Shown piece by piece: positions 28,401 to 39,821 of a stretch of DNA of 64,000 bases (position 1 is its first letter; every line of letters begins with the position of its first letter). Origin of the DNA: Wuchereria bancrofti (Eukaryota > Nematoda > Chromadorea > Rhabditida > Onchocercidae). The DNA is taken from assembly GCA_005281725.1 (NCBI GenBank), contig SSBO01000002.1, positions 572,902 to 636,901 of the forward strand, given 5' to 3'. Made by a program: the position numbers and the translations under genes. Below the pieces are notes generated by a model that worked only from the letters and a program-made list of their open reading frames with translations, ran no database searches and was not told the DNA's origin.

Positions 28401-30355
28401 ACCACGTGATCAAAATGCTCAGGGTGAAAGTTGCGTGTCGCCTTTTTTTGCTTATGAAATTCTCTTACATCTGGAAAAAACAACAGAACTAAAAAAAGTT
28501 TAGTTTTGAAAAAGGATCTCCAAATTTTGTTTCTATCAAAAAATAATCACTGCTTTTCAAATAATCATTTTTAAAAAATTTTGAATCTGAAATCAAATAT
28601 TAAAATTTAAATGTTTTTTTTTCCAGAATGAAAAGATATATTTGAAAATATTACGTGATGAAGTATTGTATGATAAAAACAATAAACCCAGAATACGAAA
28701 TATTTTTGCGCATTCAAAAGGTCGCTTAATGGTTAGGTAAATAATTAAAAGTATAAATTAGATATTACTATATCATAATCAACTTATTATTTTACAAAAG
28801 TAAGATATGCAAATATTTTCTTACAACATTAAATTATCTAATATTTACTAATTTAAATTTAATATTGTTATACTCAAATAAGTTTAAGTATTTAATTATT
28901 TGAGAACTTTAGTGATAGTAGTAATTGTGCTATATTTTTAATTTGGTTGTAGAAAGAAAAAAAATTAATAATTTAATTAAGCAATCGTTGTTTTACTCTT
29001 GGTGATTTTCTACATAGTATGGATAAGACAGCTCGTCTCGAAATGGCAATACAATATTCACTTTATCATCATATATTTAAAATTGGTGCTGGTTGTTTTG
29101 TTGAGGTGGAATATCGGAAAAAGGTTATATTAGATTTTATTAGAGAAAAAAGATTATATTAGATTAGATGGATTAAAAACTATTTTAAAATATAAAAAAA
29201 GATTAAATTGTTGCATAATTTTTAGATCCAAATTTGTTACAACTGATAATTTTGTTGCTATTCGATAAAGTAAAACACATTTTGTGTTTTTTTATGATTT
29301 TAAATTCGAAATTATCACAACATTTTTCTTTTTGTTGATCAGTTGATTTAATTTTATTTGTAATTTTTTTCTGTATGCGATGAAAATAAATATTTGGTTG
29401 AGGAAATTTTTTTTTTTTTTTTGAAGTTATCAAATGAATTTAAACAATTTTTAATGTTTACATTTAGATAGAGTATCAAGCATGCTTTACTGATTGTCGA
29501 TGTAATCGATCATTAAATGAACCGGTGATCTTTGAAGAAAATCGTTGTGGTTTGGAAGGAAAATGTAGTGGAAGTAGAATTGTTGAGGTATAGTTTTGTT
29601 TTTTGTTTATTTTCTTTCTATTGAGGTATATATGGACAGGTGAAGAGAGAAGAACCATTATTTGAATTTCAAATTAATTTTCATTTGTATTTAATTACAT
29701 TTAATATTTGTTTCTCTTTCTAATTAATTTCATTTCATTAAATGAAGAAAAATGGAATCAATTAGTTGGTTTAATTAGATTTATTGATTGATTTTTTTAG
29801 AATTTACATTTAATATTTGTTTCTCTTTCTAATTAATTTCATTTCATTCTTCAATTTTTATTAAATGATAAAAAATGGAATCAATTATTTGGTTCAATTA
29901 AATTTATTGATTGATTTTTTAGAATTATTCTAGAAATAGCAAAATATTCAATGCTAGAATTTTTTTTTCCTTTTTTTTTTTGCAGGAAAATGATGATTAC
30001 AATGAACATATGGATGTATTAAAAAATATCACCGGAATCGATCAAGTAAAACCATCAAATAATATAATGATTGCTTCATTATTATTGCTAAGCATTGCTT
30101 TATCATCTTCCGTTTCCGGTTAGTTTCATTAAAGTTTAAAATTATTCGCTTCTGTATTAATAATTTATTGTCATGACAGGTTTTTATGGATAATTTTTCA
30201 TTGGTTAACTTATCTCTTTTTTTTGTTTTTGTTTCAAATGTTTTTCTTTATTTTTAAAAACAGTTTAATCTTTTTCAGTGATTCTAATAATTGTTGTATC
30301 GAATAAAGATCGATGGCTTGCTAATCTTTGGCCTTATCAACTTAAGAAATCATAA
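25495..30355 (+). CDS. Kringle-domain single-pass membrane protein
   Basis: Twelve phase-consistent exons: 25495-25655, 26216-26437, 26576-26744, 26981-27140, 27604-27817, 28109-28232, 28342-28497, 28627-28736, 29018-29105, 29468-29587, 29986-30118, 30279-30355, giving 577 residues. Signal peptide in the first ~23 residues. A kringle spans about 109-198: first Cys in ISCRKS, then SWYRGMQSVSFSGKSCLRW, NYCRNPDDWYMGPWCF and REACFKQC, matching the family pattern YRG-x-x-S-x-x-SG-x-x-C-x-x-W ... NYCRNPD ... PWC. A second Cys-rich module with GPWTYSDADEPFPERRYW (about 235-330) looks kringle-derived but lacks the first PWC cysteine. Further Cys-rich segment CFTDCRCNRS. Transmembrane helix about 535-562, then a short basic tail; type I topology. 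Binding partner unknown. Alternative donors at 26738/26744 keep the same frame; the latter restores the PWCFVM spacing. Confidence 0.82.
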
Positions 30356-33307
30356 CCTTTAGCAGAGCCGAAAAGTTACCTTTGTTATTACTATTGTTGT
30401 TTGATAATTTGCATTTATTATTGCAAGATTTTGTTAAATAATTCTAATGAAGAAATTTTCTTCTTTTACAAAATAATTTTTTCTTTTTGAAAAAGATATC
30501 TCGAAAAGTTCAATGTTAATTATAGTTAAGTGTAAATCATCAATTATCATTGCTGATAAGCGAACAACTGATCGATACTATCATTTATGTTCTTTCGAAA
30601 TGAACACATCACAATATATTGAAATTGAAATTGAATTCTCAAAATTTCTCTTCACTTTCAGTTTTTAATCTCACCGACAAACTACCGTTAAATCTCAAAG
30701 AATTTCAAAGATGCAATCATTTAATTTATTTAATTTCAATCTAATCCTTACTTACTCAGCTGTTATAATTTAAATAATTTCGAAAGCAACATTTGAAAGT
30801 TTTTTGTCTTTTTGCTCACAACATTTTCTAACTCAAACAATTGCCGCATATGAAATGAAATTATCAAATCATTTCCAATCAAAATAAAATTTATTAATAA
30901 GTGAAAAAAAATAAGTGCTAATAATGCACAAAAATAATTTTTAATTTTTATTTCAAATCAAAACATCGCTATCCGCCTGAAATCATTAACTGATAAGACA
31001 GAAGAAAAAAAAAATTATTTGATTTTGCGGGAATTACAGTAGCAATTAATAATTTAAGCAATATTATTCATTATTAAGCGAGTAATCAGTGATGTACTTA
31101 ATGGAATATGATAATTCATAAGTGCAGCAAGAATTGACATTTAAATTTAAACCAATAATTGATGAGCAAATACTTTAAGTAATTAAAATTGCTTAATAGA
31201 ATCATAACAGCAGATTGTCTGTGAATACTGCTTATTTTTCATATCCGATAAATTTTCCATTTTCGCAAGAAATGACAACTTTTACGGAATTGATCGTTCC
31301 GGAATAACATTTAAAGTATATTATTTTAATTTCTATCAATTGGTAAGCTTAATGTTGCTTTATTATTTTGTCTTAGATAAGTCTGCAAACATAAGTTATC
31401 ACAGTTTAATTGAACTCAACTGATAATACATTTATCAATTCTTTAATTTGAGATTACTTTGTTTCACAGCGATTGTTGGAAATTTTTTTTTTTTGATTAG
31501 ATAGCTGCTTAAAGTTTTCATATTTTTAAAACATTATATGCTTTAAAACACAAATTGATAATTAATTTGGATAGTAATAATCGGTGATTGTATTAGATTC
31601 AATCATAGTAAAATATTCATTTCAAAAAATAATATCACCGGAATGATATTATCAGAAATATCATCCGTAAATGAAAAAAGACGAATAGCTATAAAAGTGA
31701 TAAATTTTAGTAAAGATAAGCAGCTAACATAACTTTTCGAATCTATCAATGATAATGTGATACATATGAAAAAAAAAACTCGTTCATTTTTTATTTTCCT
31801 CTTAAAATAGCTATTTTTTTTTTGTTTTCCTTTTTTCTCTCCCTCTCTTTCTCTCTCTCTCTTACCACTATAACTTCGTTAGTTTTTGATAATTTGTTGA
31901 AATGTTGAAATTAAACATTTCGTGTATATCTTTCTATCATATCATATGACTATAAAATAATTAGTAGGTAATTTTGTTTTAGATCATTTAATTAAGTTTA
32001 TCAAAATTAATCGTAAATAAATAATCAACTTTTACTCATTAAATTTATCTAAAAAATTGTAATAAATATTCAAAAATTCTAGAAAAATATTAATATGTTT
32101 CATTCATTCTATTAAAAAAATTAGATATATCATTTCGTTGAAATAACTTTGATCAGTAATAACCAATGATTGTGGTAGTCATTTTTCTGTAAATTTAACT
32201 ATGAAATCACGTACAAATTAAAAAAAAAAAAAGGAGTCGTTAAATATTTCATTCTGTAATTATTATTTCAAAAATTTGAAAAACTCAACGTGAACTTATT
32301 TTTTATGTAACAAATATTTTTTTTACTGCAAAAGCATTTTACGTCTTAAAAAAATATTTTACAATAAGGAATGTATAAGAAACTTTATTTCAACATTTTT
32401 TTTTTCGGATTTACATTCAAATATTTATATTTATACTTTGTGTAATTTGCACACGAAAAATGCTAAACATTGGAAAAACATTCAATTTCCAAAAAAAAAA
32501 AAAAGTAGAAATGTTTGGAAAAAAGCTTTTTTGAATTCATCGTCAAATAGGGAAGACTTTTTAGAAAGCAATATGAAATAACATATTTGTTATTTCAGAC
32601 CTAAAATATTTTTCTGTCTATTCACATACGCCGATTTTGGAGCTGATCGCAAAGTTTGAAAATTTAATTAGATCAAACTAAAATCATCTTTAAAAATGAA
32701 TTCAAATCTTAGCTTTTAAAGTTGTAACTATTTTACATTTATTATTAATATTATAGCAAATACAATTTAATAAATTTTATAGAATTTCGTATTTTTTAAA
32801 TTATGTTTTTAAATTTTTTTTATCATTTTTAAATTTTCTTAATATCCACTACTTATCAATCTAGAAAATTTCCATGCAGCATTTTTGTTTTGGCTTGTCA
32901 AAGTTCTAAGGTTAGGTTGCATTGCTTAGATTCTAAGACAATTTCATGCTAAGACTCTAAAATGGACTTCAATGATTCTTTATTATATCGTAATTTCCGG
33001 ATAACAATAGATCAGAAGTATTCGTTGTTTTAAAATAGACTTTTTTTGTTTCATTTGTTCAATTCTATTTTTAAAACATTAATTCTTATCGAATTGCACT
33101 GTTTCATAACAAAATTTGCATATTATTTTAATGTTTTAAAAATTTAACTTAAATATTGACCGAAATAATGTGTAGTGAGTGTATTCTAGTGGAAGTATTC
33201 CGGTTGGTTGCCTGATTTGATACGTGATCAATTCAGTTTTTAATTGTGATTGATCAGGAAATTTTATTTCAACGTTGAATTGATCAATATTAAAACTCGA
33301 TCAGAAT
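30356..33307. other. Intergenic, AT-rich; (CT)n tract
   Basis: About 3 kb with no convincing gene. It contains a pyrimidine-rich CTCTCT tract at about 31836-31862 and several poly(A/T) runs. Confidence 0.5.
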
Positions 33308-33663
33308 ATGTTGGATACAACAAAACTGCTCGTTTTAATTGTTATCTTTGTCATCGCTATGCCTAATACAATGGGACGAAGGTCTTTTTAATAATTTAAA
33401 ATTAATTTAAAAATAAAAAAAAAATTTTGACAAATACGAATGATTAATTGGAAAATTTTTACATTTTTTAAAAAATTTCAAGGTTTAAATTTATTTTGTA
33501 ACTATTAAATATTAAAAAAAATTTTTTTTTTTAATTGTTAACATTTTGCAGAGTGTCACTATGCAATCAGAAATGCAAAAAATTTTGGCATTGCTTATTG
33601 GAAGGTGAGCCAAACTGTGACAGTTATAAGGGACAATGCGAATGTAAAACGGAACCGGCTTAA
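33308..33663 (+). CDS. Tiny secreted six-cysteine peptide
   Basis: Two exons, 33308-33381 and 33552-33663 (phase 2), giving a 61-residue precursor. The first exon is a signal peptide (LLVLIVIFVIAMPNTMG) followed by GRR. The second gives a mature peptide of about 38 residues with six cysteines spaced C-x3-C-x5-C-x7-C-x6-C-x-C. The opening CxxxC and closing CxC recall cysteine-stabilised alpha/beta peptides, but the order of spacings is not the classic one, so no family is assigned. The donor (GTCTTT) is weak, while the acceptor TTTTGCAG is good. An AATAAA follows about 100 bases after the stop. Could be an antimicrobial, signalling or excreted peptide; undetermined. Confidence 0.6.
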
Positions 33664-34136
33664 TTTCAATAATGAAAGATCGAATCGATGAAGCATTAAT
33701 GATCAATCTTTTTAGATTATTTCATCGTTTCATCATTTTAATGTATTGGCAATAAGACATCAAATAAAATTTATTTGCATTTTGGAAATAATTAATGGTA
33801 ACAATTAAATGGTTCAAATCATTCTTGCAATCAAACGATTATGCCAAGAATATTTCAGGAAAAATCCGATATGACTTATATTGATTGATGCATTTCTGCT
33901 TGAATATTTTCCCTTAAAATTGTCAAATGTGTATTAATTTTGAAATAGGATAGAATAACACAGAAATTCTAGAAACATAATTTGTCATTATGGTTAATTT
34001 CAGATGGATAAATCATTATTACAGGGTTGAAGGTCAAAAATAGAAAAACCTGGTAATGGAATAAGAATAAATAATTTCCGGAATGTTAGAATGTTATTTT
34101 TTTTCACGCTGGTTTATTTCTGCTAGATTTACAAAA

Positions 34137-34228
34137 ATTCGGACGATAACCCGTGATTACGTAACAGGAGTTGTCGTGCGCGACTCTAAAATTGTACTTT
34201 TCCGGGTCTTCATGACCCGGAACCGAAT
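34137..34228 (+). ncRNA. Candidate structured RNA, unknown class
   Basis: A GC-rich island in AT-rich DNA whose ends pair (ATTCGG at 34137-34142 with CCGAAT at 34223-34228). Inside are a hairpin GAGTTG/CGACTC (about 34170-34188) and a near-perfect 9-bp hairpin with a 5-base loop (34200-34222, CCGGGTC/GACCCGG). It lies about 320 bases upstream of the U1 snRNA gene. It is not a tRNA: there is no usable T-loop. A small Sm-class or similar RNA is possible, but no class-specific motif is certain. Confidence 0.4.
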
Positions 34229-34544
34229 ATAATGGTAAGTCTTAAGAACCTATCTAATTGATCTAATAATGCATCCTTGCTTGCAATATACATTCACATA
34301 AATATTTCACAGTTCAAAGATCAAAATTTGTCGTTGTGTCGCAGTCATAAATCTTTGATTTCCTCTTGCGCATCTTTCAATGGAACAAATGAAGTATTTG
34401 AAATGTGTAACATTTTCTTGCAACCAACTCGTCGTCTCCACACTCTTCACAGATTGTATTGTCTTGTGAAATGCAAGTAACATTGAGCAAGCCATCCAAT
34501 ATTTGCAGCTTTTGCAAGAGGTACCTCAGAAGTGGGGAGCTCAT

Positions 34545-34707
34545 AAACTTACCTGGCTGGGAGGGTCTCGCGACCAACAAGGCGGGACCTCCACGATGAG
34601 GCTTGGCCATTGCACTCTGGGTCGTGCTGACGCGTGTGGCTATCCCGAGTTGGGGTCAGCCAACAGCACAATTTTTGCGTTTGGGGTTGCGTACGCGCTC
34701 CCCCGCT
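34545..34707 (+). ncRNA. U1 spliceosomal snRNA
   Basis: The RNA of the U1 snRNP, which pairs with 5' splice sites in the nucleus. The 5' end AAACTTACCTGGCTGGGAG carries the ACUUACCUG splice-site-pairing element. Family landmarks follow in order: the U1-70K loop region (ACCAACAAGGCGGGACC), the conserved CCATTGCACTCTGGGTCGTG of stem-loop II (human has CCATTGCACTCCGGATGTG), the Sm site AATTTTTG at about 34670-34677, and a 3' GC-rich stem GTACGCGCTCCCCC. Length about 163 nt versus 164 in human. It looks intact. The 5' end is set by homology; the 3' end is approximate. Open frames reading through it are not coding. Confidence 0.95.
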
Positions 34708-35530
34708 ATGTTCTTCTGAAGCGGTCCAACACAGTGCAGAAAGAGTCCTCTAACTGAAGAGGGAAACTGTGTGAAGCATAAACTTTGACCTTTGTCGTAG
34801 AGTACTGCTTACTGAGTTATATTCGTTTGTAAAAGCACAGATATTCAACCATAAATTTTGAATGTATGCTTTCGTTTTTTCGCTTTTTTTCGAGCTGTAA
34901 CCTTACTGGAACTGAGAGTAATCATTCTTTTGCTATGGTTTCTGTTAAGTTAATTCTTTTTCCACTAATTAAGCAATTTTAAATTCCCTTGTGTGGGTTC
35001 TTTCATCAGAGAATTACGTATGAGTCGAGTATTCCGTAGGGCTATAATGTATCTTTAATGGCATAAATCTGTTGGCCCATTCTAAGTCAACTAGTAGAGT
35101 TTCTTATTGTGGTTTTCATATGGATGTCCAATATATCGAATGATCTTGTAAGAGATAATTTGAATTATTTCATGAAAATCATAAAACAGATAAACTTTGT
35201 GACATGCATTTATTCTGTGGTATGACATGCACCCGTAAAGGAACACCAATGAATTTAGGCTGATAAAGATAAAAGTGTTATATGTTAATAATATCAAAAT
35301 GATCACATTGGAATACAAAAAAGGCAAAATCAAATGTAAGGCTTTTGTGATGCTAAAATTGAATTGATTCAATAATAATGCGACCAAAGTTACAAAGGCC
35401 TTCTATATGAATTGCTTCTGATATTAACAATGCAACACAAGAAATTTAATAGGAAGCAAATTCAATGCTAAATTTTTAATCATATAAATTTCAAAACAAT
35501 TCGAACAACTGTCACTAGTAATTCAGTTAA
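34708..35530. other. Intergenic, nothing recognised
   Basis: Spacer between the U1 snRNA gene and the 3' end of the minus-strand gene at 35531. A minus-strand 98-codon frame at 35091-35387 is hydrophobic and AT-driven, and is not accepted as a gene. Confidence 0.45.
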
Positions 35531-38008
35531 TTATTCCATTGCATCATAACAACAGCTACATTTAATTACGGCTGAACTGAATGAACACTCGCTAATGTGT
35601 CCGACTGCTGCATTATAGTTGATGTCCATACATTTGCGATATTTAGGAATATTGATTTTCTTGACGTGACACGGTTCACCCCGATCAACAGTGCACATTT
35701 TAATTGGATATGCTTCCGATGCTTTAAGAATTTTCTTTTTCTGGAAGAAATTGTTTTAAATTTCATGGTAATCATTTCATTTCTTGTTTTAAATTAACTA
35801 GGATAATTATTTCTTAAGTGGTTTAAAAAAAGAATCGTTTTTCATAAAATTGAAAATTATTGACAAATTTGATGGAAAAACAAGAAAAAAACCATGTTAC
35901 TTAGTTGAATAATTATAATTTTATTATGCCTTACAATTCCATCTTTCAACACTTCGTATGATCACAATGGGTGAACACAAAAAAGAAAACTACTATTCAT
36001 TATTCAATTTTATGAATAAATAATTTTTTCTTGAGTGACATTTTGATCAACGGTACACATTTTAATTAAATATGCTACCGATGCTTTGTGATCTTCACAA
36101 ATGCTCAAAAATATTAGCAATTAATGGATGCTATAGCCAATGATTAATTTAATTTAACATTTCAAGTCATTTTTAAATTTTTAAAAAAAAAAATTTCATA
36201 TACCTGTATAGGTGCAATACTGCATCGTATGAATCGTCGTGGATAAGCTTTTCGCGCTCGCACATAAACAATTCTCTGTTGAGGACTCATATCAGCAACA
36301 TTTTTCATTATTGCAAAATGAAGACCGTGTGAGATTCGATACACAACATATTCCCAATTCATATGCCATCGTTCAGCTGTTTGCATTTTCATCGGTTGAA
36401 GAATCAATTCATGCGATAGTCGAACTACTGTACGACGCTTTATCTGAAGTTGAACTGCTGTACAGTGCTTTATCTGAAATTGAACTACTGTACGATCCTT
36501 TATCTAAAGTCGAACTACTGTACGATGCTTTATTTAAAATCGGACTACTGTACGATGCTTTATCTAAAGTTGAACTACTGTATGATGCTTTATCTAAAGT
36601 CGGACTACTGTACGATGCTTATCTAAAGTTGAACTATTGTACGATGCTTTATCTGAAGTTGAACTACTATACGATGTTTTATCTAAAGTCGGACTACTGT
36701 ACGATGCTTTATCTAAAGTTGAACTACTGTACGATGCTTTATCTAAAGTCGGACTACTGTACGATGCTTTATCTAAAGCTGAACTACTGTACGATGCTTT
36801 ATCTAAAGTTGAACTATTGTACGATGCTTCATCTAAAGTCGGACTACTGTACGATGCTTTATCTGAATGAAAAGAGAAGAAATTTTAATTGAAAAAAATT
36901 TCGAATGTTTAATTTATCCTTTTTTAGAGTTAGCTTTTTGATCGAATAAGAGGAGACATTTATATTTTTCTATATTTAGAAGCAACCAGTGTTATTGCTG
37001 TAATTATTATTTTAAAATATTTTGCATATTTTCGTGTAAATTTAAATTTGCATAAATTCAAATTCATTCAAATTTGAATTCAGATTAAAAAAATTCTCAA
37101 ATGATATCAAACTGAAACACATTTTTCTGAATGTTAATCAAAGCATACAAAATATATGAGAATTATTAGAATTAGTGATATGGAAAGTTTGAAAACTTTA
37201 AGGATGATAAAGATTTTTGTGATGATTATCAGAGTGCTAATACTTCTGGTCTAATATCACTTAGCAATTAAACATTTACTTAATGTATTCAAGACTAGAA
37301 TATCTACTAATTAATTACCTGTACTTCTTTACTTGGCGAAATGACATGCCAATGAATTGTGTATATTGGTGAGGAACGAAGTTGAACACACGTTGAACGA
37401 CCACTTAGTGAGGCAAAAATGTATCGTACAGGCCATTCATCCGTTTCCAGAGATGGTACCAAGCGAAACATTGATTGTGTCACCTTTGATAATGAATGAC
37501 AAAAATAGTTTTGTTAAGACAAGAAATGCACTAATGTTAAAATAGGTGCAAAAAAAAGGAAAAAAAAAGAAAAGAAACTGTTAATTTACCGCAGTGTGAA
37601 ATTCATGTAACACCGTGTAAATTTCAGATGTTCGTTGCAATGTGTTTATTTGAACAAAATGTGTACGTTGTAATGCTGAGCATCGAAGTAAAATGGGTTC
37701 ACGTTTTTTCACATCTAATTCTTGTAATCGTTGCATAGGTTTATCTCAAATGAATCAAGATTTAAAAGTTGAAATGATGCTTTCAATCTAATTTTCTTCT
37801 TCACCACTTGATTAATACTGTATCTTAATTCTGTCACTTAACCATTTGTGTTTTTACTTTTTAAATAGTAATTTACTTAAAAGAATTCTGCATTGAAATA
37901 TGAAATATGAAACGAACCGACGAAAACAGAAGCAGCAGAATGCGCGAAACGATTTGGTTTTAGGTCATAGTATACTGTCTTACGTTCATGCAACCGCTGT
38001 CCAAGCAT
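35531..38008 (-). CDS. Unrecognised protein with a Cys-rich C-terminus
   Basis: Exons on the minus strand: 37984-38008 (ATG at 38008, tentative), 37590-37744, 37319-37483, 36204-36443, 35531-35740; phases agree throughout. If the tentative first exon is wrong, translation would begin at the ATG at 37736. About 265 residues. Codon usage and clean donors (GTAAAT, GTAATT, GTATAT) support a real gene. The body contains RYIFASLSGRSTCVQLRSS and ERWHMNWEYVVYRISHG; the last exon is Cys-rich (MCTVDRGEPCHVKK ... KCSCCYDAME). No domain is recognised and no signal peptide is seen with this start. Two acceptors are atypical (TTTGAG before 37744, TCAAAG before 37483). The acceptor of the 36204-36443 exon sits at the edge of a 30-bp minisatellite that carries copies of that acceptor. 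Confidence 0.62.
36043..36105 (-). pseudogene. Partial duplicate of the last exon of the gene at 35531
   Basis: In the intron before the last exon, the minus strand repeats the start of that exon with about 80 percent similarity: KASVAYLIKMCTVD here versus KASEAYPIKMCTVD in 35531-35740. The frame stays open for about 20 codons, but there is no good acceptor and the rest of the exon is absent. It is a truncated tandem copy, or less likely an alternative exon. Confidence 0.65.
36421..36868. repeat. 30-bp minisatellite spanning a splice acceptor
   Basis: About 15 units of GAACTACTGTACGATGCTTT plus ATCTAAAGTT, with alternating GTT/GTC ends; one unit near 36615 is 29 bp. On the minus strand each unit reads CTTTAG|ATAAAG..., a copy of the acceptor and first ~20 bases of the exon 36204-36443 (whose own acceptor reads CTTCAG|ATAAAG at 36443/36444). 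The array therefore grew from the intron/exon junction into the intron. On the plus strand it forms a decapeptide repeat frame (LLYDALSKVE) judged non-coding. Confidence 0.92.
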
Positions 38009-39460
38009 TTTTGAAATTGGAAGTAATTAAAATTAAAGAATGAAATTAAAATTCTTACATCTACCTATATGCTAATCAAATTTCAAGTACTGAGCTTTTG
38101 AATTCTAAATTGGAAATGAAAATTTGACACATATAATAGGACATCTTGTGGATAAAAAGAGAAGAAAATGAAAGTAATATAACTTCATCGTATAAATTTT
38201 AAAAACCAACGAATGAATTAGTGAACAACTCAAATAGGTATGAAAATAGATAGAGAAGTTCTAGAACTAATTAGTCTTTCTTTTTAGGCAAAAATTATAT
38301 TACTCTTTCTGTCTTACGGAAGCAACATAATTCTCCAATGATTGTGGAATGCTATCTCAACATAGTTGCAAGTCTTCTTCAAATTCTGATGACAAATTTA
38401 ATTTTGATAGAAAATGTACCTAATCTGATTTGGAATTAGATGTGAAAAACAATAGCAACAGTTTTAGATGTGAAAAATCGCAGAGTAAATCATTCGATGG
38501 TCCAGATAAATTTTTTTAGATATGGAAACAAGCTCAAGTTAATTCGAATTTGTATACAGCATAGTTTTAATCAAATAATTTATGAAGTATTAAATATCAT
38601 ATCTAAATTTTTAATTACAAAACTGTCATGAATTTCAAATATCGAGAATTTCTATATGATCATGACAAACATATCCAGTGATTCATGTGCAAATGATTTA
38701 TGCGCAATTTGTTTATCGTTTTTATCACAAAGCAATTTGATTAAAGTTCTCGAATTCCGGATCTGAAATATTTCAGAAAATCGAGCTTTATACATATCTG
38801 ATAATAATCTTATATGATTATCTACACGTATTAAATGTTTCAGCCAGTGTTAATCCCAGATGATGTTGCATATTTTTTAATAACTATATGATTCTGTACT
38901 TTTTTTAAAAAAATCAAAATGTTGTTTAAATCCAACCATAATATTCTTATGCAAAGTAAAAAATATTATTTTATCATGTGTATAAAGATATTATTTTGTA
39001 TCATTCCAAAAAAAATGATACCAGAAAAAAATAGAAAATAAATACCGCTGGCTTGGCTCTCTTTTTAACTATCATCAATTTATCCAATAATAACTGAAAA
39101 AAAATCATTCATTTAAATGAACTAAATATACTGGCCGGTGCAGTTGTGACCTCAAATAGCATTCTATAGACTAAGGTTATCAGGATTGAATAGATTAGTT
39201 GTTGCGGTCAAGTAAAACAAGAAAAACAGTTACAGTGTCATTCATAGTAAATTCTTTTTATAGATTAGACGGAAAATCAATTGACGAAATAATGAAATTT
39301 TTGCAAATTATAACTGTAATTCTACGTTTCATTTTAAATGATATATTTTAGCGAAAAGAATTATTTATAACTGTTTTCAAGTGATTGATACATTTAAACA
39401 GTGATTAGTCAGAAATTCGTTGTCGAAAATCAGTTAAATTTTGATATTCAGGTTTATCAT
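38009..39460. other. Intergenic, nothing recognised
   Basis: AT-rich spacer upstream of the minus-strand gene. No gene or repeat family detected by eye. Confidence 0.45.
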
Positions 39461-39821
39461 TGTTGATATATACTGCGCCCGTAAACGGACGACTTCCCAA
39501 AAAATAACAGATAACTGTCATTACCATCAATTACTACCAATGGAAACGGTCAAGTCCAAATAATAACCGTTCATTACGACAGAATAAACCCGACAGATAG
39601 CAGGCGAAGTCCTCCTTTGTTCAACCAAAATTCCCTTCAACTTTAGCATGAGAAAGATGTGATTAGAAGACAGATTACTAATCAGTGATGATCAGAAAGA
39701 CAAAGGAAATGCACTTTCGTGCACTTTCAATGCATGCTGACTGCTGACTGCACGATGCACTCTCATCTTGCACTTATTCATGCAGTTTCAATTCTGTCAA
39801 TACATTTTCTATTGCAAATTA
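39461..39821 (+). repeat. ~360-bp dispersed repeat, copy 1
   Basis: Starts TGTTGATATATACTGCGCCC and ends TTTTCTATTGCAAATT. Diagnostic internal words are CCCAAAAAATAACA, ATGCATGCTGA, TGCACGATGCACTCTCATCT and TTCATGCAGTTTCA. Six copies occur in the window, all on the same strand, between 39.4 and 50.6 kb. No coding capacity and no terminal inverted repeats were found, so the class is unknown. Confidence 0.85.

Noticed and set aside
34137..34228. Interpretation of the structured island as a tRNA
   Set aside because: The ends pair and three arms are possible, but there is no T-loop (TTCRA) or proper D-arm, and the last hairpin has a 9-bp stem with a 5-base loop.
34377..34757. Open frames through and just upstream of the U1 gene
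   Set aside because: The right part is the U1 RNA itself. The minus-strand part (with CEECGDDELVARKC) lacks phase-matched splice sites and a recognisable domain.
36239..36892. 217-codon plus-strand frame with decapeptide repeats (LLYDALSKVE)
   Set aside because: It is antisense to a supported exon and then simply reads through a 30-bp minisatellite, whose length divisible by three keeps frames open. There is no signal, domain or splice context.
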